Shown here in pieces: positions 30,634 through 39,604 of a stretch of 54,774 nt of DNA. The stretch comes from CAZOOK01 sp964581385 (GTDB lineage: Bacteria > Pseudomonadota > Gammaproteobacteria > Nevskiales > Nevskiaceae), in assembly GCA_964581385.1 (NCBI GenBank), contig CAZOOK010000036.1, positions 1 through 54,774 on the forward strand. The letters run 5' to 3'. The notes below the pieces were generated by a model. It searched no databases and was not told the origin of the DNA. It saw only the letters and a program-made list of their open reading frames with translations. A program made the position numbers and the translations under genes. Each line of letters starts with the position of its first letter. Positions within the stretch are counted from its first letter, which is position 1.

Positions 30634-30954
30634 CTACTTGACCTCGCGCGGCAAGGGGTGCGCCCACGGGCTGAAATCGTTCACTGCCCCGACCGCCACC
30701 CAGCACCTCCCGGGATACGGCTCGATCTCGGACAGGACTCCGGTTCGGAGCGCCTCAGCCCAGCGGCCGGTATCCGCGACCCAGGCCGCGTCCTCGAGGA
30801 GAAGAAACTTATCGTCTGCGGCGACCAGCTTGCCGGTGTAATAGTGAGTCACCGTCCGGACGATGATGGATGTTCCGATCGGGAGGGCTGCGCTCTGATC
30901 CAGATCCTTGAAATCGGTCACGATCTTGCGTGGGGTCTTTTTGGTTTTCGCCAT
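30634..30954 (-). CDS. Conserved hypothetical protein
   Basis: 106 residues (MAKTKKTPRKIVTDFKDLDQ). Basic N-terminus, then a beta-rich body (IGTSIIVRTVTHYYTGKLVAADDKFLLLEDAAWV) and WVAVGAVNDFSPWAHPLP. The middle resembles a small SH3/Sm-like barrel that changes local surfaces (YYTGKLV...LLLEDA). Own promoter at 30993. No named function. Confidence 0.7.
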   Translation of the reverse strand: MAKTKKTPRKIVTDFKDLDQSAALPIGTSIIVRTVTHYYTGKLVAADDKFLLLEDAAWVADTGRWAEALRTGVLSEIEPYPGRCWVAVGAVNDFSPWAHPLPREVK

Positions 30955-30992
30955 GGTATGTTTGTCTCCGGGTTGTACTGCCTGCGATCCGA

Positions 30993-31021
30993 ACTCTACC
31001 GCTACCGCTAACGGTCGTCAA
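30993..31021 (-). promoter_or_regulatory. Sigma70-type promoter
   Basis: On the minus strand TTGACG (31021-31016), 17-nt spacer, TAGAGT (30998-30993), 39 nt before ATG 30954. Likely drives 30634 and the tmRNA downstream. Confidence 0.55.
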
Positions 31022-31042
31022 GGGTCAGGCACGCAGCGGGCG

Positions 31043-31930
31043 CTACTCTTCGTCTACCGCGCCGAGCAACTCGTCAAGGACCGGCTGAGCCTCGCATCGG
31101 CACTGCACCGGACTACCTGGGGTCGCGGGCTCGCCATCTACTATCGGTGGATCGTCCCAGTCGAAGGTCTTGCCTTCGAGCTCGACGTGCGAATCCCTGA
31201 CGCGGTTGTCATTCGAGGTCCGCCAGATGAATCTCTTGACGCCTAGGTCTTCCTGCCGCGCCTGATTGACCTCGGCGGCCATCTTGCCGACCTGGTCGCG
31301 GGCGATGAGCTTGGCCCGGTTCTCTGCGACGCCATAGCGATCCTCCATGTCGGAGGCGATCTCTTCCCAGCGGACGCCGGAGCGCATCCCTTGGGCTACC
31401 GACTTTTCCAGCTCAGCGAAATACTGGGTCGGGACCGACTTGATGAGCGCCACGTTCTCTCGGGCGAAGTCGACGATCTTGGGCTCCAGCCATGGCTCAG
31501 CCTGCACCACGTCGACGCCCATGGCGTTCTTGATTTGGCGCCGTAGCTGCTCGCGCTGAAACTCGGAGGTCCGGATCGCGTACTGCCGCGCCAGTTCGGT
31601 CAGGCGCTCGGTATCGAACTCCCGGAAGAAACCCTCAGACAGTTCGTCAAAGATCTCGTTCGGATCGTCCTCGTGGGCATCCGTGCGGATGCCGTCTCCT
31701 CGAGCCGACGCCGCCCGCTCGACGAACGCCCGGAGTCTTGGTTCGGCCCGCTCAACAAGCTGCTTGGCTTGCGCGAGCACGTCCAGCAGGGCCCGGAAGT
31801 AGCTGAGCCGAATCGAGTCGGGCTGCTTCTGTCTGGGGAGCGGGCCCCGACGACGGTGCGGCCGGCCGACGACACGGAGTATGGCGCGGCGCGCACGGAT
31901 GTCAGAGACGATGGCGGCGGGGGAGCGCAC
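31043..31930 (-). CDS. Minor head / head morphogenesis protein (SPP1 gp7 / Mu gpF-like)
   Basis: 295 residues. The C-terminal domain is diagnostic: LIARDQVGKMAAEVNQARQ...KRFIWRTSNDNRVRDSHVELEGKTFDWDDPP...PGSPVQCRCEAQPV. The N-terminal half is basic and helical. These proteins associate with the portal and enter the procapsid in several copies. Four bases downstream of the portal gene. Confidence 0.85.
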   Translation of the reverse strand: MRSPAAIVSDIRARRAILRVVGRPHRRRGPLPRQKQPDSIRLSYFRALLDVLAQAKQLVERAEPRLRAFVERAASARGDGIRTDAHEDDPNEIFDELSEGFFREFDTERLTELARQYAIRTSEFQREQLRRQIKNAMGVDVVQAEPWLEPKIVDFARENVALIKSVPTQYFAELEKSVAQGMRSGVRWEEIASDMEDRYGVAENRAKLIARDQVGKMAAEVNQARQEDLGVKRFIWRTSNDNRVRDSHVELEGKTFDWDDPPIVDGEPATPGSPVQCRCEAQPVLDELLGAVDEE

Positions 31931-31934
31931 GGGT

Positions 31935-33518
31935 CTACCGCGCCTTCACATTGCCAATCGGGTTCGCGTTGGAACTCGGCGCATCTTGGCCGACTGCCTG
32001 TCGCACGGGTTGCGGCTTGGCGTCGTCAGGGTTCACCGGAGTCGGCTCCTTGGGGTCTTCGGTCGGCCCGTTGGCCAGCATCTTCCGGCGCACGGCCATG
32101 TCGAGATTCATGTCGCTGCCGTCGTAGGTGTCGCCGCCGAAACGAGTCTCCGCGACCTCTTCGGGCAGCAGGGTCCCGTTGTTGATGTACAGGTTGTCGG
32201 CGTTGGCGATGTTCAACCGGCGAGTCGACTCCTGGAGCTCATCGAGTTTCCACAGCGGGCGGAACACGATCGACCACTTCTTCGGTGCCTTGCCCTTCGT
32301 CGGGCCCTGCTTGGCGGCGAACAGGATCTGAGTCAACCGCTTGAGCTGCGGCTTGAGTTTCATCCGCTGCAGGTTCGCCACGTGGTCGTACCACCGACGA
32401 ATGTCGTTGTCGCCGGTCGCGTTCAGACCCGCCGGCTGCTGGCCCATGAGCCTAGTCACCGGCATGTCCACCGCGGCCGCAAGTCGATGAGCAAGACGAT
32501 CCAGGATCTCGGGTAGACCAGACATCGGCGTGGCCTTGCGCTCGAAGTCCTCTTTCCCCGCCCCCGTCACGTCCTCGCCTGCATCCAGGATGGCCGCGCC
32601 CAACACCGACCGCTGCAGGTTGATCAGCGCCATCCGCTTTTGGAGGTCCTCCCCATTCGCGGAGGCGAGCAGTCCTGCGAGGTTGTGGATCCAGAACACG
32701 CCCTGTGAAAAGTCCTGTACCAGGCTCGCCGCAGAGTCGTAGCTGGACGAGAAATCCCGCAGCACCTCGTAGACGCGCTCGTAGATACTGGATCCCCAAC
32801 CCCAGGTCTCGCGCATCTGGTACCGGTTCACCACGACGCCCTCGAAGCGCAACACTCTGGTCGCGTGGATCTCCTTCCACTGCGCAGCGTAGAGCGGCTG
32901 CTTCCTCTCCTCGTAGGCCACGCCGCCGGGGCCGATGCCGACATTGTAGGGCATGATTTTGTAGCTAGACGGCTCGCCATAGTGCGGACTCATCGGGTCG
33001 AGGTAGAAAGTCCACGGCACGAGTTCACGGGCGTCCAGGACCGACAGCCACTCGACCGCGCGGATCTTATCCATCCGCAGAGGAAGCGAAACATCGGATA
33101 CCCCGTCATCCGCGCCGACGATGATCCCGGCACCGCCGAACGCCCGAGCCCACTTGAGCGCCAGGTTGTACCGGGACTCCACGTCGAGGTCTTCCCACTG
33201 CTGCCCGACAGCCTCGGAGGTCTCGGAGTCATTTTCGCACTGGAGATCCCACCCCTCGCGCGTCATCTCGTCAGGCACGGAATCGGCGATCCGAGCGGCC
33301 ATGTCCGACCCGCGGTAGAGCGCCTCGCAATCGGCATAGCTGAACTTCCGGACGGTGACCATCCCACCCATGCGCTTGTCGTTCGAGGAGCCGAGGCCGG
33401 TGAGCACGTTGGCCCAGCCGTCGACGCGAGCGGAGCTGATCTCTGCCCGGCGTGTGGCGATCTCGGCTTCCCGTGCGTCGACCCTGGACTGTCGTGATTT
33501 TCGTCCCATGCCCTGCAC
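31935..33518 (-). CDS. Portal protein, DUF1073-like
   Basis: 527 residues (MQGMGRKSRQSRVDAREAE); MGRKS three codons later is an alternative start. Residues from VDGWANVLTGLGSSNDKRM through RKFSYADCEALYRGSDMAARIADSVPDEMTREGW, WARAFGGAGIIVGADDG and MPVTRLMGQQPAGLNATGDNDIRRWYDHVA are the DUF1073/Mu-like portal signature. Forms the dodecameric DNA gate. C-terminal ~60 residues Pro/Asp-rich. Confidence 0.85.
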   Translation of the reverse strand: MQGMGRKSRQSRVDAREAEIATRRAEISSARVDGWANVLTGLGSSNDKRMGGMVTVRKFSYADCEALYRGSDMAARIADSVPDEMTREGWDLQCENDSETSEAVGQQWEDLDVESRYNLALKWARAFGGAGIIVGADDGVSDVSLPLRMDKIRAVEWLSVLDARELVPWTFYLDPMSPHYGEPSSYKIMPYNVGIGPGGVAYEERKQPLYAAQWKEIHATRVLRFEGVVVNRYQMRETWGWGSSIYERVYEVLRDFSSSYDSAASLVQDFSQGVFWIHNLAGLLASANGEDLQKRMALINLQRSVLGAAILDAGEDVTGAGKEDFERKATPMSGLPEILDRLAHRLAAAVDMPVTRLMGQQPAGLNATGDNDIRRWYDHVANLQRMKLKPQLKRLTQILFAAKQGPTKGKAPKKWSIVFRPLWKLDELQESTRRLNIANADNLYINNGTLLPEEVAETRFGGDTYDGSDMNLDMAVRRKMLANGPTEDPKEPTPVNPDDAKPQPVRQAVGQDAPSSNANPIGNVKAR

Positions 33519-33531
33519 GTATCATGCGTGT

Positions 33532-35111
33532 CTACATGGTACAGAGGATCTTGCTCCGCTCCAGGCTGGTTAGGCGGATCCCCTCGTTCGCGTGCGCGTA
33601 GACGAGTGAATCGCCTTTGTCGGGGCTCCGGCCAATCCGCTTCTTGACCTCATCCTTGGATTCGATCTGGATCCCGCGGGCTGAGGTCTTCCATTTCGGC
33701 GCGCACAGGTCCGCCAGGAGCTCCGGATCGGGAGGCAAAGCGAGGTCCTGTCCACTGCCAGGCTCTAGCGCTTCCCGGAGTTTCCACCACCACTCGGCCC
33801 GCTTATTGATGAATCCGAGTTGCCCGGAACGATCCATCGCGTCGCTTCCCGCGCTGGAGTTGAGCGCAACGATCTTGACGCCCTTCATGCCATGGAGCGT
33901 GTCGTAGGGACTGGAGCCAACCCCCAGCACGTCGATGTTGATGCACGTCGCATTGGAGCCGCGATGCTTTAGGGCCAAGGTCGCGACAAGATCGCCATTG
34001 GGCGTATCGGTGCCAGGATAGGTCCACTGGGTTCCGAACCAGTTCCCGTGTCGCGCCGACAGCACAGTCTTGTCTTTGCCGCCTCGAGCCACATCGACAC
34101 CCAGAGCGTTCATCGGCGTGGTCGGTGCGGGACGATCTCTCCAGCGTTGCTGCGCCAACCGAACCCACTCTGACGGGATCGCCTGGAAGGCATCATCCTT
34201 GCGGCCCGACCGGAAGTCGCCGTACAGCATCTGCGACCTAAGCGGCTCCGGAAGCGCCTGGAGTGTCGAGACGTACCCGGACGCTACCAGATACGGATTG
34301 TCCGCTACCCGGGCAGGAATGAAGGTCCTAGAGCGGGGAGACAACACGTCCGTTACCTTGTACTTCTCAGGGTCAAAGTCGTATATGCGCTCCCCGCTGG
34401 ACCCGCGCACGAAAGGCCTACCGTCCGGCGCCTCTTCGTCCTTCCCGTCCTCAGTAGTGAACCATCGCAGCTCTCCCGGGTTAGCGGGATTCGGGTATGA
34501 CTCGTCCAGCCAGGGAGCCCAGAAGCGTATTACCCATTCCCCCTCTGCGCTGGTGGGCGGGTTGCCTGTGCAGATGACTCGACAGCGCTGCCCCTTCAAC
34601 GTTGTCCGGTTCCACCCAGTCACGAACCTGAATTGCTTTTCCGTGAACTCGGTTATTTCATCGAAGCCGTACAGGTCGTGAGGTTGGCCCTGCCAGTCCG
34701 TCACGTCGTTCTCGTGTTGGATGGACCCAAAACGGATCAGTCGCTTGTCCTTGAACCTCCATCGATACAAGGTCTCATTGTACGAGTCGCCAGCGGCAGA
34801 GGCGCCGTCAGGGTTATAGATCTCTCGACTCCGATCGATGATGGCACGAAGCGACGGGAACACTCTTCGGAATATCACTGTCCGTCTATGGCTATGACGC
34901 GCCACCCCAAGCAACAGATCGGTCTTACTCAGCCTCCCCCGGCGGCACCACCGTACAGCATGATGTCAGCCGGGGAAGAAAACGCCTCCGATTGGGGACC
35001 GGGCAGCGGGCGCCACGGAGAAACCCCCTTGAGGAGCCGATCCAGTTCGACCAGTTCCTCGGGGGTCATTCTGCCTACGGCGCGCCGGATGTCTTGGTCG
35101 GTGAAAATCAC
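33532..35111 (-). CDS. terL: Large terminase subunit, frame broken in the P-loop
   Basis: Two open stretches: 34929-35111 from GTG (MIFTDQDIRRAVGRMTPEEL...ADIMLYGGAAGGG, then TGA) and 33532-34914 (LLGVARHSHRRTVIFRR...). Joined they give about 520 residues, normal for TerL. The P-loop would be GGAAGGGKT, but five bases, TGAGT, separate GGC (Gly) from AAG (Lys). The second part has Walker B LYGFDEITEF, coupling motif ICTGNPP and nuclease Asp in LGVDVARGGKDKT. Packaging ATPase and nuclease. Could be a real mutation, a recoding event or an assembly error. GTG 35111 is GTGA-coupled to terS. Confidence 0.8.
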
Positions 35112-35773
35112 TCCGCGTCGGGCTCCATCTTGATGGCTGGAGTTACGGATTCAGTCAGCGCAGACGCCGCCGCATCTAGATCGCGGTCTAGGGCGCCCGA
35201 GATCAATGCCTGAATCCTGGCCGCGCGCTCCGTGTCGTCGATCTGGATAGGACCTCCGTCAGGTCCGCTGACCTCTTTGCGCTCTGGCGCGTCCAGGCCC
35301 AAGATCGCCCGCCGCTGTTTCCGGCAGTCGAGGATGATAGCCAAGTAGCGCGGGTCGCCGTTGAGCTCCTCGGTGACCATTGAAGCCTTTGCGTGTGCCC
35401 CCTTGCCACTCTCGTTTCGTTCCGTGATCGTCTTCTTCTTCGTGCCGATCCCGCGGTGCCAGGCCTTCCACGCCTCGGCCTCGACCTGTGCAAGTTCCTC
35501 GAGCTCCCTCAGGCGCAGCTCGGTGATGTCCTCGAGCGCCTCAGCCCGAAACCGCTTTGAGAGCTCCTGGCAGTCCTTGTCGAGGATCCCAATCGACCAG
35601 GCCTTGCCTGTAGTCGGGTTGACGCAGCCGGTCTCCTCCATCTCTGCCTGGATCTGCCGGATGGAGAGCCCGCGCACCTTGCCTTCAGCGAGCTTGGCGC
35701 GCCGGTCATCCACCGCTATCGCCAGTTTGGCCCTTAATTGGGCTGGGTTACCGTTCACTCCCATGACGTTCAT
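35108..35773 (-). CDS. terS: Small terminase subunit (putative)
   Basis: 221 residues from ATG 35773 (MNVMGVNGNPAQLR), ATGA-coupled. VRGLSIRQIQAEMEETGCVNPTTGKAWSIGILDKDCQEL is an HTH-type segment, followed by a long coiled coil (LRELEELAQVEAEAWKAW) and an acidic C-terminus, the usual layout of phage small terminases. Position directly upstream of terL with start/stop overlap supports this. Confidence 0.75.
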   Translation of the reverse strand: MNVMGVNGNPAQLRAKLAIAVDDRRAKLAEGKVRGLSIRQIQAEMEETGCVNPTTGKAWSIGILDKDCQELSKRFRAEALEDITELRLRELEELAQVEAEAWKAWHRGIGTKKKTITERNESGKGAHAKASMVTEELNGDPRYLAIILDCRKQRRAILGLDAPERKEVSGPDGGPIQIDDTERAARIQALISGALDRDLDAAASALTESVTPAIKMEPDAE

Positions 35774-36324
35774 CCCTTTCCCTGGCACTGGTAGCCCTCG
35801 GCATTGAGCCGGGCGAGGAGGGTCTCTTGGGCGCGCCGGTCGGCGCAGTTCACGATCACCTGCAGGTCCTGGCCCATGGATTCGCCTTGTTCCGGGCCCT
35901 CGGCTTGGGCGAGCACCGCATCTGCGCCGAGATCACCGAGCAGCTTGATCAACGCCGGGTCATCGGTCTGGACTTCGCGCAGGAGCTCGGTCAGCGCGGC
36001 ATCGTCGCGGGAGGCCATGGCGCCGAGCGGGTCCAGGGTGGCGAGCACTTTGGCCTCGTCCTCTTTGGACAGCTCGACGTAAACCACCGGAATGGATTCC
36101 TGATGCGCACGCATGGCCTGCTCGACGCGGCAGTGTCCATCGACCAGGAACCCTGTGCTCCGATTGACGATCACGGCCTGGACGTAGCCGACTTCGCGCA
36201 TTGCACCCGCGAGCGCATCCTGTTGCTCGGCCGGATGCCTCCTCCAATTTTTCGGATTTGCCAGCAAATTCTCTGGCTTATCCTCGCCGTACCCGACAAT
36301 TCGGTTCTTCCACGTGCTGGTCAT
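35770..36324 (-). CDS. ParB-like nuclease-fold protein
   Basis: 184 residues from ATG 36324 (MTSTWKNRIVGYGEDKPE), ATGA-coupled. LLANPKNWRRHPAEQQDALAGAMREVGYVQAVIVNRSTGFLVDGHCRVEQAMR contains the ParB/Srx motif (G-x-x-V-D-G-H-x-R). DEAKVLATLDPLGAMASRDDAALTELL is also usual in phage ParB-domain proteins next to terminases and methylases. May nick DNA or hydrolyse CTP; here likely assists packaging. Confidence 0.8.
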   Translation of the reverse strand: MTSTWKNRIVGYGEDKPENLLANPKNWRRHPAEQQDALAGAMREVGYVQAVIVNRSTGFLVDGHCRVEQAMRAHQESIPVVYVELSKEDEAKVLATLDPLGAMASRDDAALTELLREVQTDDPALIKLLGDLGADAVLAQAEGPEQGESMGQDLQVIVNCADRRAQETLLARLNAEGYQCQGKG

Positions 36325-37022
36325 TCGCCCCTCGCTACGTCCAGTGTATCCCCTCGCCCTGACCAGAGAGTCCGGACCATCTCCACGGACGCCCGGCTCC
36401 ACACGCTGTTGGCCTGCGGGTTCCGCGGGGCGGTGTTCCTCGCGTGGATGCTGGCGACGTAGAGCCGGGGATCGGCGAGATCATGAAGCTTGATCCCCGC
36501 GTCCCTGAGCCCCGTCATCCAGGTGGTGTCCTCGCCGACCGCGATGGGAGGGAAGTGACGCCATTCCCAGAGATACCGAGTGAACACCATCGTGGCGCCG
36601 AGCAGGTACTCTCCCACGTCAGGATACTGGTAGAGCCACGCCTCTTCGTTTTGGTCCGGGTCGAAGAAATAGGCCCGGCTCGTGCCCGTGATCTCGACCC
36701 CGCCCCGGAGGATCGGCAGCACCTGGCGCTCGACGCGGTCGGGCGGGTGAAAGTCGTCGTCGTCCCAGAGAACGAAGATCTCGCCCTGCGCCATCTCTGC
36801 TACCGAGTTCCGGGCTTCTCCCAAATTAAGCCGGCGAGTGGTGCGTCGGTACCGGATCCGGGGATCCTTGGGGACGAGATCGACTACGTGGTCCTCTCCG
36901 TCGTCGAGCACCAGAAGCTCGAGTCCGGGGTACGTCTGGGCAAGGAAGCATCTGATGGCCCCGGGGACGAACCGGCGGCGATTGCGGGTATTCATCAAGC
37001 AAGACACGAGAGGGAAGTTCAC
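36321..37022 (-). CDS. Family 2 glycosyltransferase
   Basis: 233 residues from GTG 37022, GTGA-coupled. GT-A fold: LVSCLMNTRNRRRFVPGAIRCFLAQTYPGLELLVLDDG, LNLGEARN, then WDDDDFHPPDRV (D-x-D metal site at about 87-90) and WMTGLRDAG. Transfers a sugar from a nucleotide donor; in a phage it could modify DNA bases, virion proteins or the host surface. Placed between the zinc protein at 37019 and ParB. Confidence 0.85.
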   Translation of the reverse strand: MNFPLVSCLMNTRNRRRFVPGAIRCFLAQTYPGLELLVLDDGEDHVVDLVPKDPRIRYRRTTRRLNLGEARNSVAEMAQGEIFVLWDDDDFHPPDRVERQVLPILRGGVEITGTSRAYFFDPDQNEEAWLYQYPDVGEYLLGATMVFTRYLWEWRHFPPIAVGEDTTWMTGLRDAGIKLHDLADPRLYVASIHARNTAPRNPQANSVWSRASVEMVRTLWSGRGDTLDVARGE

Positions 37023-37639
37023 GGGCTACATCCCTTCGAGATCATGGAGAGATCGAGCTCATCCTCGGGGTCGAGGGCCTCGGATTCCTGGGTGATCTCG
37101 GGGACGCGGTCCAGATTCGCAGCTGCATCCGGCGAGACCGCAAGGTAGCGCTCGCGCGCGGCGAGCTGCTGCGGGGTGTCCCGACGAAACTCGGAGTAGA
37201 CCGGAGGCGCCCACGCCCCCGCGACGCTGGCCGCGTAGAGGTTCCCCTGCTCGCATCGCTTCGAGGCGCAGTAGGGATGGATCCCCGCCTTCTTCTTCCG
37301 CACCGAGCCGTCCTTGAGCTTGTTGCCCCCGGGCCAGGTGGAGCCCTGGCGCAGCAGGCACGTCCGGAGCGGCAGAGTGGCGCCGAACGCCTTGCAGTCG
37401 ACACAGGCGTCAAGCGGCAGTCGGCCGCGCCAGCGCTCCAGGGAGCCATCCGGCTTCTCGGTCCAGAGCACGAGCTGCCGTTCTGTGACGGGGGTCAGTT
37501 TCGCGGCGCGCCGCTTCTCGAAGTCGCTTAGGAGCCGCTCAGCGCTAACCGCCAGCGCGGGCGCGCCCGACCTGACCGCCATCCGGAGTACCGCTTCAAC
37601 CGTTCGCTCCAGCGCGCCAGTGAGCACCAGCATCGTCAC
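37019..37639 (-). CDS. Zinc-binding hypothetical protein
   Basis: 206 residues (MTMLVLTGALERTVEAVL). Eight Cys in the middle: ACVDCKAFG, RTCLLRQ, HPYCASKRCEQG suggest two zinc sites within a basic region (KLKDGSVRKKKAG). Acidic C-terminus. First gene downstream of an operator-flanked promoter. Not recognised. Confidence 0.65.
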   Translation of the reverse strand: MTMLVLTGALERTVEAVLRMAVRSGAPALAVSAERLLSDFEKRRAAKLTPVTERQLVLWTEKPDGSLERWRGRLPLDACVDCKAFGATLPLRTCLLRQGSTWPGGNKLKDGSVRKKKAGIHPYCASKRCEQGNLYAASVAGAWAPPVYSEFRRDTPQQLAARERYLAVSPDAAANLDRVPEITQESEALDPEDELDLSMISKGCSP

Positions 37640-37696
37640 CCCTCCCGCCGAGCACGGGAGGGATTGGGGTCTATCTCGTTAGCCGCCTTATGCATC

Positions 37697-37742
37697 CACC
37701 CTCCCGAAACCGAAGAATACCCCGGAGGGTGCAATCATGCAA
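37697..37742 (-). promoter_or_regulatory. Promoter with inverted repeat around the -10
   Basis: Minus strand: TTGCAT (37742-37737), 17 nt, TATTCT (37719-37714). An 8-bp inverted repeat, CACCCTCC (37697-37704) and GGAGGGTG (37724-37731), brackets the -10 box, as in repressor-controlled promoters. It should drive the packaging operon from 37639 down. Confidence 0.55.
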
Positions 37743-37779
37743 GGGTTACGCGGGTCGAGAGTGAATCAATCGTGGGCGG

Positions 37780-38142
37780 CTATCGTAGCACTCCGGCCGA
37801 ATGGCGGGGGCAGAAATCGCGAGAGTCGGGCTCAAGTTCTTCGGCTATGATCCCTCGAAAGAACCGATAGTCCTCGATGGACTCCTGAGGCGCCTTCGTG
37901 TGGCCCATGTGTCCCCTCGCGAACGATTTTACCGGCAAGGTCACCAGCGGCGGGGTGCTGACCGAACAGCGTTCGCAGAGCGGCGCGTCACAGGTCTTGC
38001 CTGGTGAGACCTCACCATCGCAGAGCCGATCGGACGGTTTGCCGCAGACACTGCATGGAGGGTCGGGATCTGACTTCTTTGGCCCTCGACTGCACATCCA
38101 TCCGTGATCACCATTCGGATAGACGATTCGCTCACAGGTCAT
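37780..38142 (-). CDS. Multi-zinc-finger hypothetical protein
   Basis: 120 residues from ATG 38142 (MTCERIVYPNGDHGWMCSRG), ATGA-coupled. C-rich: CSVCGKPSDRLCDG, KTCDAPLCERC. Two or three C-x2-C knuckles, then a helical tail (ESIEDYRFFRGIIAEEL). Common type of phage zinc protein, function unknown. Confidence 0.7.
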   Translation of the reverse strand: MTCERIVYPNGDHGWMCSRGPKKSDPDPPCSVCGKPSDRLCDGEVSPGKTCDAPLCERCSVSTPPLVTLPVKSFARGHMGHTKAPQESIEDYRFFRGIIAEELEPDSRDFCPRHSAGVLR

Positions 38143-38327
38143 TTGGCACCCCTCTTCCGCTCGTAGAACTCCCGGGCAGCATCGCCTATTTCGATCGGGT
38201 GCTTGCACCCCGACTCATTTCTCAGCACTCGAAACGATCTCCCGCACTCCCGGCACTTCACCAGTGCGGGCGGATCGGGCGTCTCGTTGGCGGTTCCGCA
38301 ATAGGCGCAGGAGACAAGAAGGATCAT
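38139..38327 (-). CDS. Small zinc-ribbon protein
   Basis: 62 residues from ATG 38327 (MILLVSCAYCGTANETP), GGAGGG upstream. CAYCG...KCRECGRSF is a standard zinc ribbon (C-x2-C...C-x2-C). May bind RNA polymerase or DNA; unassigned. Confidence 0.7.
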   Translation of the reverse strand: MILLVSCAYCGTANETPDPPALVKCRECGRSFRVLRNESGCKHPIEIGDAAREFYERKRGAK

Positions 38328-38848
38328 GCCACCCTCCTGTGCGAGTAGATGATCGGCTCCAGGCTCTTCGGCAGGTACAGCGGGTGCGCCGGGCATCCGT
38401 CTTTCGTCTTGCGCAGGCACCAGAGATTGAACCATCGCAGGTTGCGCCGCACGTCATCATCTCGGTGTCGAGTACTGCCCCACGTCCCCCAGGCGCAGAT
38501 GATTCGGCCGCCCGAGGCGAGGGTCTCCTCTGCCATCTCGAGGAGCGCGAAATTGTTCCTCACCGTCCACGGCTCGGAATGAGTCAGGAGCACACTCGGA
38601 TTGGTGCTCACGAGATCGAACAGGTTTCCGATGTAGAGCCCCCGCGATCCCCACTTCCGGGCGAACCCTTCGCAGCGGGTGACGGTGGGGTCGCTACGGG
38701 TCTCATCGGCGACACTCGGGTTGAGCATCAGAAACATGGTCAACGGGCCCTTGGTGTCGAACGGGATGTACAGCTTGCGGCGGTACACCCGATCCTCACT
38801 GAACTCGGCCCAGCGCTCCAGGGGTTGCGCCATCGCGTCGGGGATCAC
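38324..38848 (-). CDS. DUF1643-like protein
   Basis: 174 residues from GTG 38848 (VIPDAMAQPLERWAEFSED), GTGA-coupled. LTMFLMLNPSVADETRSDPTVTRCEGFARKWGSRGLYIGNLF matches DUF1643 (LNPSTA...D-x-T-x-x-R). The rest forms a Rossmann-like fold with GRIICAWGTWG. Family function unknown; phage members are frequent. Confidence 0.8.
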   Translation of the reverse strand: MIPDAMAQPLERWAEFSEDRVYRRKLYIPFDTKGPLTMFLMLNPSVADETRSDPTVTRCEGFARKWGSRGLYIGNLFDLVSTNPSVLLTHSEPWTVRNNFALLEMAEETLASGGRIICAWGTWGSTRHRDDDVRRNLRWFNLWCLRKTKDGCPAHPLYLPKSLEPIIYSHRRVA

Positions 38849-39027
38849 GACTCGTCCTCCTTCGCTACGCGTAGCAGTTCTTGCAGTTTGCCGAGTTTCT
38901 TTGTTTGATAGTCCGCGCAGGCGCACAGACACCAGTCACACCAAAGCGGACAGTCGGTTGGATTACCGCCATGAGGCGGTACGGCGTGATTCGCTTTGCA
39001 GTAGGGACACCAGGTCTCTTTGCTCAT
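38845..39027 (-). CDS. Small zinc-finger protein
   Basis: 60 residues from ATG 39027 (MSKETWCPYCKANHAVPP), ATGA-coupled. CPYC...DCPLWCDWCLCAC gives a dense cysteine cluster, then a helix. Confidence 0.65.
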   Translation of the reverse strand: MSKETWCPYCKANHAVPPHGGNPTDCPLWCDWCLCACADYQTKKLGKLQELLRVAKEDES

Positions 39028-39287
39028 GCCCCCTCCTTGTTCTTCTTCCGCTCGAAGACCTTCGCGCAACCCATGTCGAACGGCTCACCCGTGGGCCTGT
39101 ACAGCATCGGCATCTCGTGCGGCTCGCGGATTCGTTGCGTCGCCATGTGCTGTTTGGCGATCGCCTCCGCGGCATCTCCATCCTTGCAGTCGATCAGCGC
39201 GTCCAACACGCCTACTCGCGCTGGAGCCTCCTTCTCAGACGAGATCAACCTGAATTCCCCGTTGCCCCTGTAGAGTTCCCAGATCAC
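39024..39287 (-). CDS. Hypothetical protein
   Basis: 87 residues from GTG 39287 (VIWELYRGNGEFRLISS), GTGA-coupled. Its first 15 nt are identical to the start of the gene at 40626. No domain recognised. Confidence 0.55.
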   Translation of the reverse strand: MIWELYRGNGEFRLISSEKEAPARVGVLDALIDCKDGDAAEAIAKQHMATQRIREPHEMPMLYRPTGEPFDMGCAKVFERKKNKEGA

Positions 39288-39604
39288 GGCTGCGTTCCTT
39301 CCTGATCGCACTCACAGTATCCCGTCCGCTCCCTGCACGAAGAACACCGCGCGAGGTGCGCGCACTCGGCGCATAGGTAGTGGCCATCGCTCTCGCAGCT
39401 ACCCCAATCACCGCGCATGGTGGGACGCGGGTCGTAGGCCGTGCAGGGTGAATCCCGGTCGCGGAGACCTGGCACGCCATCGGGAGGAGCGCGTAGCGGG
39501 ATGGCCCAGCGGCGGTAGGCGAACAGAGCGACCGCACGCCAGATGCGCTGGCGCACCGTGAGGCGTTCAGTCTTCACGGTTTCGAACTTGGCGTAGCGTC
39601 TCAT
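39284..39604 (-). CDS. Zinc-finger hypothetical protein
   Basis: 106 residues from ATG 39604 (MRRYAKFETVKTERLTV), ATGA-coupled. Basic N-terminal half, C-terminal cysteine cluster CESDGHYLCAECAHLARC and CSSCRERTGYCEC, like RING/B-box-type double zinc sites. Confidence 0.6.
   Translation of the reverse strand: MRRYAKFETVKTERLTVRQRIWRAVALFAYRRWAIPLRAPPDGVPGLRDRDSPCTAYDPRPTMRGDWGSCESDGHYLCAECAHLARCSSCRERTGYCECDQEGTQP

Noticed and set aside
33532..34914. Independent start of the terL second half at TTG 34914
   Set aside because: No convincing ribosome binding site, and the product would lack the P-loop lysine; treated as part of a broken gene.
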